Assembly: GCA_903847315.1 (NCBI GenBank)
Contig: CAINDG010000026.1
Coordinates: 62,001-126,000 of the forward strand
DNA from: an uncultured Planctomycetota bacterium
GTDB taxonomy: Bacteria; Planctomycetota; Phycisphaerae; Sedimentisphaerales; UBA12454
Direction of reading: 5' to 3'
DNA length: 64,000 nucleotides
The notes beneath the pieces are model-generated. The model searched no databases, was not told where the DNA came from, and worked only from the letters and a program-made list of their open reading frames with translations. Below are positions 34,291 through 42,621 of the stretch, in pieces (within the stretch, counting starts at the first letter, position 1; every line of letters begins with the position of its first letter). A program made the translations under genes and the position numbers.

Positions 34291-36021
34291 ATGAGAAAGA
34301 ATATTCCCGAAGCATATGCAATTGATTGTCTAATAAAAGAAATTGGTCAAAAGTTTTTTCATAGCGTGGAAAATAACAGTAAACGGAAAGGCAATTCTTT
34401 TCAGTATCTTTGCTTATCTGTCATTTGTAACTTAGATCTGAACTCGATAAGCAAGAATGACGTAACAGATGGAGATGACGATCAGAGAATTGATATCATT
34501 CACATCGAAAAAGAGTCCGGGAATAAAATCAATATTAATATATTTGATTGCACAACTTCAGGAGGATATAGTCCAAATGAGATTTCCTTATTAAGCAATG
34601 AAGGATTATCTTATATTTTCGTAAAAAGCCCTGCGGAGATACGGCGGCTGATAAACAGCAAGCTCAAAAATAAAATCTCATCTATCAGAAAGAATAGTAA
34701 ATTCGTCAATAGTATAAATGTTTATTACTGCATTTGTGATAACGTAGATGAGAATGAGCCTAAACTTCAAAGAGAGGTAGAAAACATAAGGAAGCGATAT
34801 AAGAGTAGCTTGAAGACAAGATATAATAATGCCGAATTTAATTTTCAGTTTTTCAATGGTTACAAACTTTTTTTAAAAAAACAGAAGAATGAAGAACCTT
34901 TATCAAGTAAAAAAGTTATTATTACTTATGATAGGCAAGATGATGATCAGATAGGTTTCCGTTTTTCTAATGAAGAAATTCCCGAAATAAAAGGGGCTTT
35001 GGTTACTGTTAGTGGTATAGAAATTGCAAAACTTGTTAATCAATATGGAGACAATTTATTCGAAAAAAATATTAGAGACGAAATAAAAGAAAGTAGAACT
35101 AATAAAGATATCATACGTTTTATTGAAACCTCAGCAAAAGAAAAACAAGGTAAGTTCTGGTTTCTAAATAATGGGATAACAATGATTTGCGATAAAGTTC
35201 GAGAAATAGGTACAAGTCATAATCGATTGGAACTGCTGAATCCGCAAATCGTGAATGGACAACAAACGGCCTTTTGCCTAAAAGAAGTAAATAGCCGAGG
35301 AAAGTTAGAGAAAAATGTAAAAGTCATATGTAGAATTGTCGAAACGAACAATTACGAATTTGCCAAAGAGATAGCTAAAACTAGTAACACACAGACAAAG
35401 ATAGATGCGGGTGATCTTGTTTCCAATGATTCTAAACAAATTGCAATTTCAAGTTTTCTGGCTTCAAGAGGATATTTTTATAAACGCAAAAAAGGTGGCA
35501 CTAAACCTCCAGATGGATTTAAGAATCGTATCACAAAAAAAATATTAGCCAAGGTCTCGATGGCACTTATAAATCGACAACCGTCAGTAGCAAGAATCGC
35601 TACGACGGATAAATTGTTTGACGAAGAATATGATAGACTTTTTGATTGCGACCCCAAAGAACTATTGCTGGCATCCTTGATTCATAAGTATTGTCAAAAA
35701 CAGGCAAGGAAACATAAAAAAAATGTTTTCATACGAACGACCATTTTACATATAGCAAGCATTTTGTGGCAGATCTTGCAATCGGAGAATGAGGATTTTA
35801 AACAAAAAGTTGATTCAATGATAGAAAGTCTAGAGATGAAAAAGGATCGGATCCTAAACTACAAAAAGGCAATCGAGATTTTGAAAGCGATAATAAAACA
35901 CGAAGCCAAAAGACATAAAATTTCCTTTGCGGAATACATAAAGACAAAGGATTTTCAGTCTTTTCTTAATACAGAGAAGCTAGATGGCCTGATATCTAAA
36001 GAAATTCAAAAAGAGTTTTAG
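34291..36021 (+). CDS. AIPR-family abortive infection/phage resistance protein
   Basis: 576 residues. The AIPR core is clear: KFWFLNNGITMICDKV (288-303) followed by LLNPQIVNGQQTAFCL (315-330). The N-terminal part resembles the restriction-endonuclease-like half of AIPR proteins (GDDDQRIDIIHIE...NINIFDCTTSGG), but where a Q/E-x-K is expected it has D86-C-T88, so the catalytic Lys seems lost. Known: AIPR proteins are found in phage-defence loci, often beside restriction-modification genes. A terminator follows at 36077. Confidence 0.85.
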   Translation: MRKNIPEAYAIDCLIKEIGQKFFHSVENNSKRKGNSFQYLCLSVICNLDLNSISKNDVTDGDDDQRIDIIHIEKESGNKININIFDCTTSGGYSPNEISLLSNEGLSYIFVKSPAEIRRLINSKLKNKISSIRKNSKFVNSINVYYCICDNVDENEPKLQREVENIRKRYKSSLKTRYNNAEFNFQFFNGYKLFLKKQKNEEPLSSKKVIITYDRQDDDQIGFRFSNEEIPEIKGALVTVSGIEIAKLVNQYGDNLFEKNIRDEIKESRTNKDIIRFIETSAKEKQGKFWFLNNGITMICDKVREIGTSHNRLELLNPQIVNGQQTAFCLKEVNSRGKLEKNVKVICRIVETNNYEFAKEIAKTSNTQTKIDAGDLVSNDSKQIAISSFLASRGYFYKRKKGGTKPPDGFKNRITKKILAKVSMALINRQPSVARIATTDKLFDEEYDRLFDCDPKELLLASLIHKYCQKQARKHKKNVFIRTTILHIASILWQILQSENEDFKQKVDSMIESLEMKKDRILNYKKAIEILKAIIKHEAKRHKISFAEYIKTKDFQSFLNTEKLDGLISKEIQKEF

Positions 36022-36076
36022 GAAATATTACATATTAAATTGGTGCAGGACAAGCAGGCGAAAGTAGGGGGGAAAA

Positions 36077-36108
36077 CCCTGATTTTTTTGAAAAAATAGG
36101 GATTTTTT
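36077..36108 (+). terminator. Rho-independent terminator after the AIPR gene
   Basis: CCCTGATTTTTT pairs with AAAAAATAGGG, followed by ATTTTTT to 36108. It closes the defence-island transcript. Confidence 0.75.
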
Positions 36109-36110
36109 CC

Positions 36111-36138
36111 TTGACTTTTGTTAAAAATATGGTAAAAT
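36111..36138 (+). promoter_or_regulatory. Probable promoter upstream of the HNH-AP2 gene
   Basis: TTGACT (36111-36116), a 16-base spacer and TAAAAT (36133-36138), directly after the terminator. The message would carry about 210 untranslated bases. Confidence 0.5.
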
Positions 36139-36207
36139 ACCGATATTGTTAGACGGAAAGTTAATATTTTACATAACACCTTATTTTTAAATAGAATAAG
36201 AGAATAA

Positions 36208-36333
36208 TCCGCCTGCGGCGGACAAGTCCTAAACAAATTCAAATTACCAAAATCCAAATTAATTAGACAAAATAACCTGCCGGATAAACCGGCAGGCTTT
36301 CGGACAAACCAATTCAATCCCGCCTTCGGCGGG
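36208..36333. repeat. Cluster of three short GC hairpins in an A/T-rich leader
   Basis: TCCGCC-TGC-GGCGGA (36208-36222), CCTGCCGG-ATAAA-CCGGCAGG (36276-36296) and CCCGCC-TTC-GGCGGG (36319-36333). Such GCCTTCGGC-type hairpins recur in many environmental genomes and may mark insertion of the endonuclease gene. They fill most of the 36022-36355 gap. Confidence 0.6.
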
Positions 36334-36355
36334 TAAACTTCAAAGAGGAAATATC

Positions 36356-36967
36356 GTGTCAAAATTAAATTTACAAATTCCGTATCCAACGTTTATCGAA
36401 AGCATTGTTGTTTATTTTCTCCTGCTCTATCGAAAAAAACATTACGGCTTCGCATTTAGAAAAATCAAACTTATAGGAGGGAGACCTGCCGGGTCGAAGC
36501 AAGGCGAAGACCGGTTTGCCATCGTTGACCCTGACGATTATCAGAAGTTATCTGAATATCCCTGGCAGCTTTATGAAAACGAAAGAAAGACTCGAGCTGC
36601 TGTCCGATATTGCGGTAATAGAATCATATATATGCATAGAGTAATTATGAATGCTCCCAAAGGTGTTATCGTTGACCATAAGAATCGCGACAGCCTTGAT
36701 AATACCAAACGCAACCTGCGATTCGCGACACCTTCTCAAAATTGCTGCAACTGCAAGCGAAGAAAAACAGGCCGTTCCAAATATAGAGGGGTTCGGTTTG
36801 ATAAAGACAAAAGAAAGAAAAAATGGAGGGCCGAGATAAATTATAATGGAACACGCAGGCATTTAGGATATTTCGATAATGAGGAAGAGGCGGCGAGGGC
36901 GTATGATGCGGCGGCGAAGATTTATCATGGAGAATTTGCTGTGTTAAATTTTGAGGATAAGCAGTAA
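36356..36967 (+). CDS. Free-standing HNH endonuclease with AP2 DNA-binding domain
   Basis: 203 residues. An N-terminal segment (LLLYRKKHYGFAFRKIKL...FAIVDPDDYQKLSEYPW) typical of this family leads into an HNH domain at 93-123 (MHRVIM...VDHKNRDSLDNTKRNLR) and an AP2 domain at 141-199 (SKYRGVRFDK...RRHLGYFDNEEEAARAYDAAA). Known: HNH-AP2 proteins are homing-type endonucleases of phages and bacteria. No intron or intein surrounds it. GTG at 36356 follows AGAGGA. It sits between the defence island and ilvC. Confidence 0.88.
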   Translation: MSKLNLQIPYPTFIESIVVYFLLLYRKKHYGFAFRKIKLIGGRPAGSKQGEDRFAIVDPDDYQKLSEYPWQLYENERKTRAAVRYCGNRIIYMHRVIMNAPKGVIVDHKNRDSLDNTKRNLRFATPSQNCCNCKRRKTGRSKYRGVRFDKDKRKKKWRAEINYNGTRRHLGYFDNEEEAARAYDAAAKIYHGEFAVLNFEDKQ

Positions 36968-37048
36968 ATAAATTTGCTTGCAAAAAATGCGGTTTGGGGG
37001 TAAAAATACGTAAAATACTCAATAATCATTAATTAGGAGACAATTGAA

Positions 37049-38050
37049 ATGGCAAAGATATATTATCAAAAGGACGCACCAATCGGCCCGCTTAAGGGTA
37101 AAAAGGTAGCAGTAATCGGATACGGCAGTCAGGGCCATGCACATAGTCTGAACCTTCGCGACAGCGGAATAAAAGTCGCGGTGGCGGAGCTGAAGGGCAC
37201 GGATAATTACAAACTGGCACAGAAACACGGCTTCAAGCCGGGCGATATAAAAACGGCAATGGCCGGGGCGACTTTGATAATTATAACACTGCCGGATGAG
37301 ATGCAGGCGAAGATATATCAGACGCAGATTAAGCCGAACCTCAAGGCGGGACAGACGCTGGGCTTCTGTCACGGATTTAATATTCATTTTAAATATATTG
37401 TGCCGCCGAAGAATGTTAACGTGGTTATGATTGCGCCGAAGGGGCCGGGGCATCTGGTTCGCGCCGAATACGAAAAGGGCGGAGGCGTGCCTTGTATTGT
37501 AGCGGTTCAGCAGGATGCGACGGGCAATGCGAAAAAGATAGCGCTTGCCTGGGGCAACGGAATGGGCGGAGCAAGGGCAGGTATCATTCAGACGACGTAC
37601 AAGGAAGAGACTGAGACGGATTTGTTCGGCGAACAGGTAGTTCTTTGCGGAGGTTTGACTTCGCTGATAAAAGCCGGATTTGAAACACTTGTCAAGGCGG
37701 GGTATCAGCCTGAGATAGCGTATTTCGAATGTTGTCATGAAGTAAAGCTCATTGTTGACTTGATTTATCAGGGTGGCTTAAGTTATATGAGATATTCGAT
37801 TTCGAATACGGCGGAATACGGCGACCTGACGAGAGGGTCGAAAATTATTACCAATAAAACAAGAGCTGAGATGAAGAAAATCCTGGCGGATATCAGAAGC
37901 GGGAAATTCGCGAAAGAATGGGTCGCGGAATATAAGGGCGGGATGAAGAAATTCAACGCACTGTACAAAAAAGACTATAACTGCAAGCTCGAAACGGTAG
38001 GCAGAAAACTGCGTAAGATGATGAAGTGGATCAAGGCGAAAGAGGTGTAA
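37049..38050 (+). CDS. ilvC: Ketol-acid reductoisomerase (class I), possibly NADH-preferring
   Basis: 333 residues. [21 protein letters not shown] is the dinucleotide site, and [32 protein letters not shown] and NTAEYGD are KARI landmarks. It converts acetolactate to dihydroxyvalerate. The loop that reads the NADPH phosphate (usually L-R-x-G-S-x-S) is E47-L-K-G-T-D-N here: Arg and both Ser are replaced and acidic residues added. From known KARI cofactor switching this suggests NADH use (inference). A binding site AGGAG lies upstream. Confidence 0.94.
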   Translation: MAKIYYQKDAPIGPLKGKKVAVIGYGSQGHAHSLNLRDSGIKVAVAELKGTDNYKLAQKHGFKPGDIKTAMAGATLIIITLPDEMQAKIYQTQIKPNLKAGQTLGFCHGFNIHFKYIVPPKNVNVVMIAPKGPGHLVRAEYEKGGGVPCIVAVQQDATGNAKKIALAWGNGMGGARAGIIQTTYKEETETDLFGEQVVLCGGLTSLIKAGFETLVKAGYQPEIAYFECCHEVKLIVDLIYQGGLSYMRYSISNTAEYGDLTRGSKIITNKTRAEMKKILADIRSGKFAKEWVAEYKGGMKKFNALYKKDYNCKLETVGRKLRKMMKWIKAKEV

Positions 38051-38075
38051 TCTGCCGGCGGAGAATAGGTGTTTT

Positions 38076-38840
38076 ATGAGAAAGAAATCCATGAAGACCT
38101 CAAATTATCTGTTGTTTGGGTTTATCGTTCTTGCGATGACGTTTTATATGGGCTGCGGAATAGAAGAGCCGGCCGAGAGGGTGTGGTTCGAGCCGAAGCC
38201 TTATACGAATAAACTGCCGAAGGCTTACCGGATGATCGAACTGAAAAAGACGACCAGCGCCGATGTGCTGGAAAATGTAAAGCTATATAAGCCCGAACTT
38301 ACAAGCCAAAGCCAAAGCGTTGTGGCGTGCTGGGCCGAAAAGAAAGAGACTTACCAGTTCTGGCTGACTATGACGGCGTTCGACGAGGAAGATTTTACTG
38401 TCGCACGGAAATATTTCCTGGCGGTCGATGAAAAGCCGTGGCATCTTCATAACGAAGGACAAAGTCTGAGGTTCGATTGCGAAATAGTACTCGACGCAAA
38501 GACTTTGTCGGAGCCTTACACGAGCGAAAACGAAAAACGAATCGCAATACTGAAAAAGATTCTTGAAATTACGCGCGACGATATAACGCAGGTCCGGCAA
38601 GACAGCAGAGTTGTGAACCAAGGGGCGATGATGATAAATCAAATGTTCGAGCGAGTACTCTATGTGCTGAAAGAATCGCCCGGCCTGGCGGCCAGACTCG
38701 ACGACCCGAATGCCGGACTCGATTTTGACCATATGACGTTGGGGAAAAGCAAGATAGGCCTGATAATCGATGATACTAATGACATTGCGACGGTTAAAAT
38801 AAGAATAGGGCAGGCAAAGCGGCTCTGGAAGCTGAAATAA
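38076..38840 (+). CDS. Predicted lipoprotein, unknown function
   Basis: 254 residues. The signal peptide ends TFYMGC, a lipobox. The mature protein is mixed alpha/beta with no recognised family; a central segment from WAEKKETYQFWLTMTAFDEED to KPWHLHNEG and a late NQGAMMINQMFERVLYVLKESPG helix stand out. It begins 26 bases after ilvC and ends at a strong terminator, so it may share the ilvC message. Confidence 0.7.
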   Translation: MRKKSMKTSNYLLFGFIVLAMTFYMGCGIEEPAERVWFEPKPYTNKLPKAYRMIELKKTTSADVLENVKLYKPELTSQSQSVVACWAEKKETYQFWLTMTAFDEEDFTVARKYFLAVDEKPWHLHNEGQSLRFDCEIVLDAKTLSEPYTSENEKRIAILKKILEITRDDITQVRQDSRVVNQGAMMINQMFERVLYVLKESPGLAARLDDPNAGLDFDHMTLGKSKIGLIIDDTNDIATVKIRIGQAKRLWKLK

Positions 38841-38842
38841 TC

Positions 38843-38874
38843 AAAAAGGCCGGCTTATTTAAGCCGGCCTTTTT
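38843..38874. terminator. Bidirectional Rho-independent terminator
   Basis: AAAAAGGCCGGCTT pairs perfectly with AAGCCGGCCTTTTT around ATTT. T runs follow on both strands, so it serves the lipoprotein gene and the convergent gene at 38884. Confidence 0.92.
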
Positions 38875-38883
38875 TTGTTGGCA

Positions 38884-39603
38884 TTATTTTGCGGGGGCAC
38901 TGAGTTTTTGCTGAATGTTTTCAAACTTTCCAAAGCAAATCAGTTCATCATTAAGTGAAAAAGTTTTGTCCGCAGAGGGGTTCGGTATTGTTTCATTTCC
39001 TCTTTTAATCGCAAGAACGGTTATGTCATAACTCCGCAGTTTTGAGTCGATAAGTGTCTTATTCAATATGGGGCTGTCCGGAAGAACCGTTATTCTCGAG
39101 ACACCATAGCCGCCAGTAGTGATTAGAAGCTCCTCAAAAGTTACGGGTTTGGCTATATCCTTTTTAACGAATTTTCTTAAAAGGCTTGTCAATCCATGAC
39201 CAGAATCGTCGTGGGTGAAGAGTTTGTAGAGCAAATAAAACAACAGAAGGATTACGGCAAGGTTTACCCAGGGCAGCATTTCCGCAGGCAGATAATTTTT
39301 CAGAAAAGGCAGGGACAATTTGGCCTGGCCGCCGCCCGGCTGCAGAGAATTGGCGAAAGTGGCTATCATCGTAACAAGACCGGCATTGCCGAGCACTATA
39401 AGGAATGAGGCGATTTTTCGTCTTTGAGGATTCGATACAATCAGCTCCGATTCTTTGGTAGTAAAACCTGTGCCGGTAAAACAGCTTAATGCCTGGAACT
39501 TCGCCAAGGACCAATCAAGGCCTGTAAGCTGAAAGGCAATGGCGCCGATTCGAACGACAATAAACGATACCAAGAGAACCATAATAAAAATTATAAGATT
39601 CAT
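38884..39603 (-). CDS. Membrane protein with cytoplasmic TrkA-C (RCK-C) domain
   Basis: 239 residues. Three hydrophobic segments (about 1-25, 62-85, 108-128) precede a C-terminal RCK-C domain (YGVSRITVLPDSPILNKTLIDSKLRSYDITVLAIKRG...NDELICFG), which in potassium channels and transporters binds nucleotides or ions. Between the first two segments CFTGTGFTTKESELIV looks like a pore-helix/filter element, but no full channel domain is present. A role in ion transport or its control is likely. Single gene. Confidence 0.75.
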   Translation of the reverse strand: MNLIIFIMVLLVSFIVVRIGAIAFQLTGLDWSLAKFQALSCFTGTGFTTKESELIVSNPQRRKIASFLIVLGNAGLVTMIATFANSLQPGGGQAKLSLPFLKNYLPAEMLPWVNLAVILLLFYLLYKLFTHDDSGHGLTSLLRKFVKKDIAKPVTFEELLITTGGYGVSRITVLPDSPILNKTLIDSKLRSYDITVLAIKRGNETIPNPSADKTFSLNDELICFGKFENIQQKLSAPAK

Positions 39604-39729
39604 ATTTGAGGCTCCAGATACTTAATAGCTGAATAACCCCCGGCAAAGCCGGGGGCTAAATATGTATAAAAAAATTCAGGCAGCATTGTCCAAAGCGTGC
39701 GGCGGATTTTATTTCTTCTATCCTAACCT

Positions 39730-40368
39730 TTAAGCTTCGAGCGGGCAAAGTCCATTCTGCGGCTGCCTGAGGCGGTCATCCCTGGCCGCGTTGTAAATTA
39801 TATTTGAATCTATTCCAATCGTTTTAATCTGCTGCTGAGCAGAAAGAATCGCCTTTGCCTGAGAAGTCGCCAAAAATTTGATGAAATCCGTCGGCACAAG
39901 ACGAAAACCGGAATTAAGTATTTTTTCTTCCACCAAAGCGGCAACGGTCCTTGCAGTGGCGGTATCGAGATTATGCTCGGTTATCAAATCACTGATAATT
40001 TTTGATTTGTTCCAGGGCCTGACGGAGCCGGAACGGTTAAATGTTCTGTCATCTGAGTCTATTTTAATCACTTCCACCCTTGTTCTGAGCAGATTTCTCC
40101 GCTGGCAATGTTCGGCGAGTGTTAGGGCGGCATTATAGAAACCAGTAGAACTAAGAACGGCTTTAATTATGGATAAAATTTCGCAACTGGTGATTTTATT
40201 TGAGTTGTGTTTGCTATACAGATAAAAAGTAACGGATTCGGCGAGCTGCTGTGCCATATATGTGTTATTTTCCGCAGGTTCCGCAAAGGCGTTGACAAAA
40301 GTCGCGATAACCTTCGTATGCAGGTATTCTTCCTCACTGCCGTCAGTTTTTATTACCATAAGCTGCAT
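39730..40368 (-). CDS. ATP-cone domain protein linked to NrdR
   Basis: 212 residues. The first 95 or so have the ATP-cone pattern (VIKTDGSEEEYLHTKVIATFVNAF ... ILSIIKAVLSSTGFYNAALTLAEHCQRRNLL). A second, poorer cone follows (RPWNKSKIISDLITEHNLDTATARTVAALVEEKIL). There is no zinc ribbon and no reductase domain. Known: ATP-cones sense ATP and dATP in ribonucleotide reductases and in NrdR. It lies 30 bases after nrdR on the same strand, so it probably acts with NrdR. Confidence 0.78.
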   Translation of the reverse strand: MQLMVIKTDGSEEEYLHTKVIATFVNAFAEPAENNTYMAQQLAESVTFYLYSKHNSNKITSCEILSIIKAVLSSTGFYNAALTLAEHCQRRNLLRTRVEVIKIDSDDRTFNRSGSVRPWNKSKIISDLITEHNLDTATARTVAALVEEKILNSGFRLVPTDFIKFLATSQAKAILSAQQQIKTIGIDSNIIYNAARDDRLRQPQNGLCPLEA

Positions 40369-40398
40369 TTCTTATCCTGTTTTATAAAAGAAAGATCA

Positions 40399-40890
40399 CT
40401 AATCGGTAAACAGCTTTGGTTGAGTGGAATTATCGGGCTCTGAAATAGCCTGAGTTACTTCCTCGAGTAAATCGCCAGCATCGTCGAACTGACGATAAAC
40501 ACTTGCGAATCGGATGTAAGCAACCTTGTCCACTGTTCTAAGATGCCTCATAGCGCTTTCACCGATAAATTTAGAACTTACTTCCTTGTCCGAATGCCTG
40601 AAGATGTCTTCTTCAATCCTGTCGGCCATCTGCTGAACCTGCTCTGCTGAAACGGGTCTTTTGTAACAGGCTTTCTGCAGTCCGGCGATGACCTTTTCTC
40701 TGTCGTAAGGCACTCGTAAATTGTCTTTTTTAATAACGCAAAGCTTAAAACTCTCTCCGACTTTTTCGTAAGTCGTAAACCGCCTTTTGCAAACAAGACA
40801 ATGACGGCGTCTCCGTATAACCCGTCCCGCTTCGCTGGACCGAGAGTCAATTACCTTGTCTTTGTTTTCCTTGCAATAGGGACATTTCAC
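40399..40890 (-). CDS. nrdR: Transcriptional repressor NrdR
   Basis: 163 residues: an N-terminal zinc ribbon (MKCPYCKE..KVIDSR..., RRHCLVCKRRFTTYE) followed by an ATP-cone (VIKKDNLRVPYDREKVIAGLQKACYKRPVS...). NrdR represses ribonucleotide reductase genes when dATP is bound. No NrdR boxes or nrd genes were found in the window. An unusual folded region with a terminator lies 235 bases upstream. Confidence 0.95.
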   Translation of the reverse strand: MKCPYCKENKDKVIDSRSSEAGRVIRRRRHCLVCKRRFTTYEKVGESFKLCVIKKDNLRVPYDREKVIAGLQKACYKRPVSAEQVQQMADRIEEDIFRHSDKEVSSKFIGESAMRHLRTVDKVAYIRFASVYRQFDDAGDLLEEVTQAISEPDNSTQPKLFTD

Positions 40891-41124
40891 GAGCTTTTTC
40901 TACCGGAAAAACTACAATATTTTGAATCGGAGGTATTGTAAGACCTATATGTAGTATGTCAACCAAAAATGTTTAAAAATTTTACTCACAGGCGACAATG
41001 CCTGTTAATGGTTAATTTGGTTTGCCGCAAGATGTGCGATTTAATAAGGTAACAGGATGCGGAATGAGAAATTCACAGCTTGATTTTGTTCGATTTGTTC
41101 TATTTGCCGGTATAATTTTGGCGC

Positions 41125-41163
41125 AAAAAAAAGGGCCTCTGCGTCCCCTTACAGCAGAGACCC
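41125..41163 (-). terminator. Strong Rho-independent terminator
   Basis: On the minus strand GGGTCTCTGC (41163-41154) pairs with GCAGAGGCCC (41142-41133), followed by eight T. It ends transcripts coming from the PEP-CTERM genes or from the candidate RNA next to it. Confidence 0.88.
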
Positions 41164-41280
41164 GACCCCCAATGTATAAGCGTAACCCCCCAAAAACGAG
41201 TTGCTGACTCAGGACGCTTACCAATTTGTTTTAGGCAGCCGGTTGTAAACTACCGGTCTGGCCTGATTTATTTGCGTCCC
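41133..41280 (-). ncRNA. Switch-like structured RNA candidate upstream of nrdR
   Basis: In transcript order there is a long stem GGACGC/GCGTCC (41279-41274 with 41217-41212) closing an inner two-part hairpin (AGGC/GCCT and ACCGG/CCGGT, 41264-41233). A second stem AAGCGT/ACGCTT (41219-41214 with 41183-41178) uses the same bases 41214-41217, and a terminator follows. The first and second stems exclude one another, as in riboswitches. I match no known class. It may instead be the 3' end of the PEP-CTERM message. Confidence 0.5.
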
Positions 41281-41401
41281 TCCTCTATTTGTAAAACAGC
41301 AACAAATTAACACACCGGCGAAGCTGTCCGTCCCGCTGCCGTCCTGCGAGCCGGGGCGGACAAATGTTATATTCAAAGCTCCTGCGAGCTGTTCAATTCC
41401 G

Positions 41402-41535
41402 ACCTGCCCTGGTTATTCCCCCCAAGGCAGGAAGCACAAGTTAAAGGAGGAGAGAAGAAGTCATTTTATTATTAGCGATTGCTTTCTTATCACTTCCGTT
41501 AAAACTATAAGAAATAAAAACAACAGAAGCAAATC
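41402..41535. repeat. Stem-loop element, copy 1, flanking PEP-CTERM genes
   Basis: The core ACCTGCCCTGG...CCAAGGCAGGAAGCACAA (41402-41439) is repeated at 43858-43895. The 10-bp stem is kept while its loop differs. Downstream similarity continues, weaker, to ATAAGAAATAAAAA. An additional hairpin AGCGATT/AATCGCT spans 41474-41538, next to the stop of the PEP-CTERM gene. Together with 41125-41280 it fills the 678-base gap. Confidence 0.65.
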
Positions 41536-41568
41536 GCTGAATATTTTTTTTAAGCCGATATTAACTTT

Positions 41569-42561
41569 TTAATGACGTTTTACGACCGATAATAAACCGA
41601 GAGCAAGTAAAGCAATAGTAGCAGGCTCCGGAATCGTCATAAGAGCAATATCATTTGTATGGCCATTGCCTGCGGCGTCATAGAGATAAGTCAAATTATA
41701 GAGATGGTTAACTCCGCCATAACCGAGAGTAACCGATGCGCCTTCAACCGCGGCGATACCATTGATTAAATCGAATTTACCAAAAACGGGGCTGCAGCCT
41801 GTATTGTCAAAGAGAACGATATTTCCGGCAGGTGGTGCGGCAGAGAGAGTAACAAGCAGATTCGCAGCCGAAGCACAATTGTTCATAGGGTCAATATAAA
41901 CGCTTTGGGCATGAATAGGACTTACGCCACCGGCACCAACCACGAAAGCGACAGTGCCAGTACCTGCATAAGTTCCTTTAGAATCTTTAGCTCCAATATA
42001 TATTTTTGCCAGACTAATGAAAGGATCGTCACCTATTACAGTAAAAGTTCCTGCGGCACCATTGGCGCCGGCTCCTCCTACAAACAGACAACCGTCGCCT
42101 GTAAGAGAACCACCGCTCATAGTATAATAGCCCACGCCGCCCGTTTTATATCCGACTTCGATTTTACCGGCAGAGCCGGTAGAAAGTTGTCCGCCTGTTT
42201 GAATGAGATATCCAATATTTCCGCTGCCGGTAGCGCCGGCACTTCCAATCATCAATTCTCTGTCGGCGCCGAGATATCCGCCGTCTGTAATTTTGAGAGT
42301 CGCGGCATTGGCGTTGTCAGGTCCGCTGGCAAGGTAGATTTTTGCTATGGAATAATTTCCTACGTTGCTGTTGACGGTGCATATTGCGGCAGGTCGAGTA
42401 ATCTTAATATCCTCAAAGTCGTTCGGCACAAAACCTTTGTCCCACAAAGCAGGATTTGCCCAGTAACCGGTCTGGCTGTTCCAGACAATAGTCGCGTAGG
42501 CATTGCCGGCACAAAAGACGGCCAGCAGGCATGCGATAAAAAGTTTTAAATTCAGCTTCAT
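41569..42561 (-). CDS. PEP-CTERM protein with autotransporter-like beta-helix repeats
   Basis: 330 residues. Signal peptide (KLFIACLLAVFCAGNAYA), then glycine- and threonine-rich beta-solenoid sequence with repeated G-x-L-x-I-G-x-x-G and YTMSGGSLTG motifs as in passenger domains, then the segment GTVAFVVGAGGVSPI shared with the next gene, and the tail IPEPATIALLALGLLSVVKRH. It begins with the pattern W-N-S-Q-T-G-Y-W, typical of such PEP-CTERM proteins. ATG at 42559-42561 is chosen as the start of the signal peptide. Confidence 0.85.
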   Translation of the reverse strand: MKLNLKLFIACLLAVFCAGNAYATIVWNSQTGYWANPALWDKGFVPNDFEDIKITRPAAICTVNSNVGNYSIAKIYLASGPDNANAATLKITDGGYLGADRELMIGSAGATGSGNIGYLIQTGGQLSTGSAGKIEVGYKTGGVGYYTMSGGSLTGDGCLFVGGAGANGAAGTFTVIGDDPFISLAKIYIGAKDSKGTYAGTGTVAFVVGAGGVSPIHAQSVYIDPMNNCASAANLLVTLSAAPPAGNIVLFDNTGCSPVFGKFDLINGIAAVEGASVTLGYGGVNHLYNLTYLYDAAGNGHTNDIALMTIPEPATIALLALGLLSVVKRH

Positions 42562-42621
42562 TTTATTACGACTTTCCCAATTAAATATTGTTTCCGCACA
42601 CATTCTGAAACAAACCCTCTT

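Noticed and set aside
36018-36389. A 123-codon minus-strand frame in the gap after the AIPR gene
   Set aside because: It is composed of translated hairpins and A/T-rich sequence, opposes a terminator and promoter, and has no family features.
41212-41310. Possible c-di-GMP-I (GEMM) riboswitch because of GGGACGCAAA and CCGGCTGCC
   Set aside because: The upstream GGCAAACC half of the aptamer and the tetraloop/receptor arrangement are missing. I keep it only as an unassigned structured RNA.
41401-41440. Possible SRP RNA, from GGGCAGGTCGGAA-like sequence on the minus strand
   Set aside because: The invariant GGAAGGAAGCAGCC-type apical loop and symmetric bulges are absent. The stem-loop is repeated at 43858 and linked to PEP-CTERM genes.
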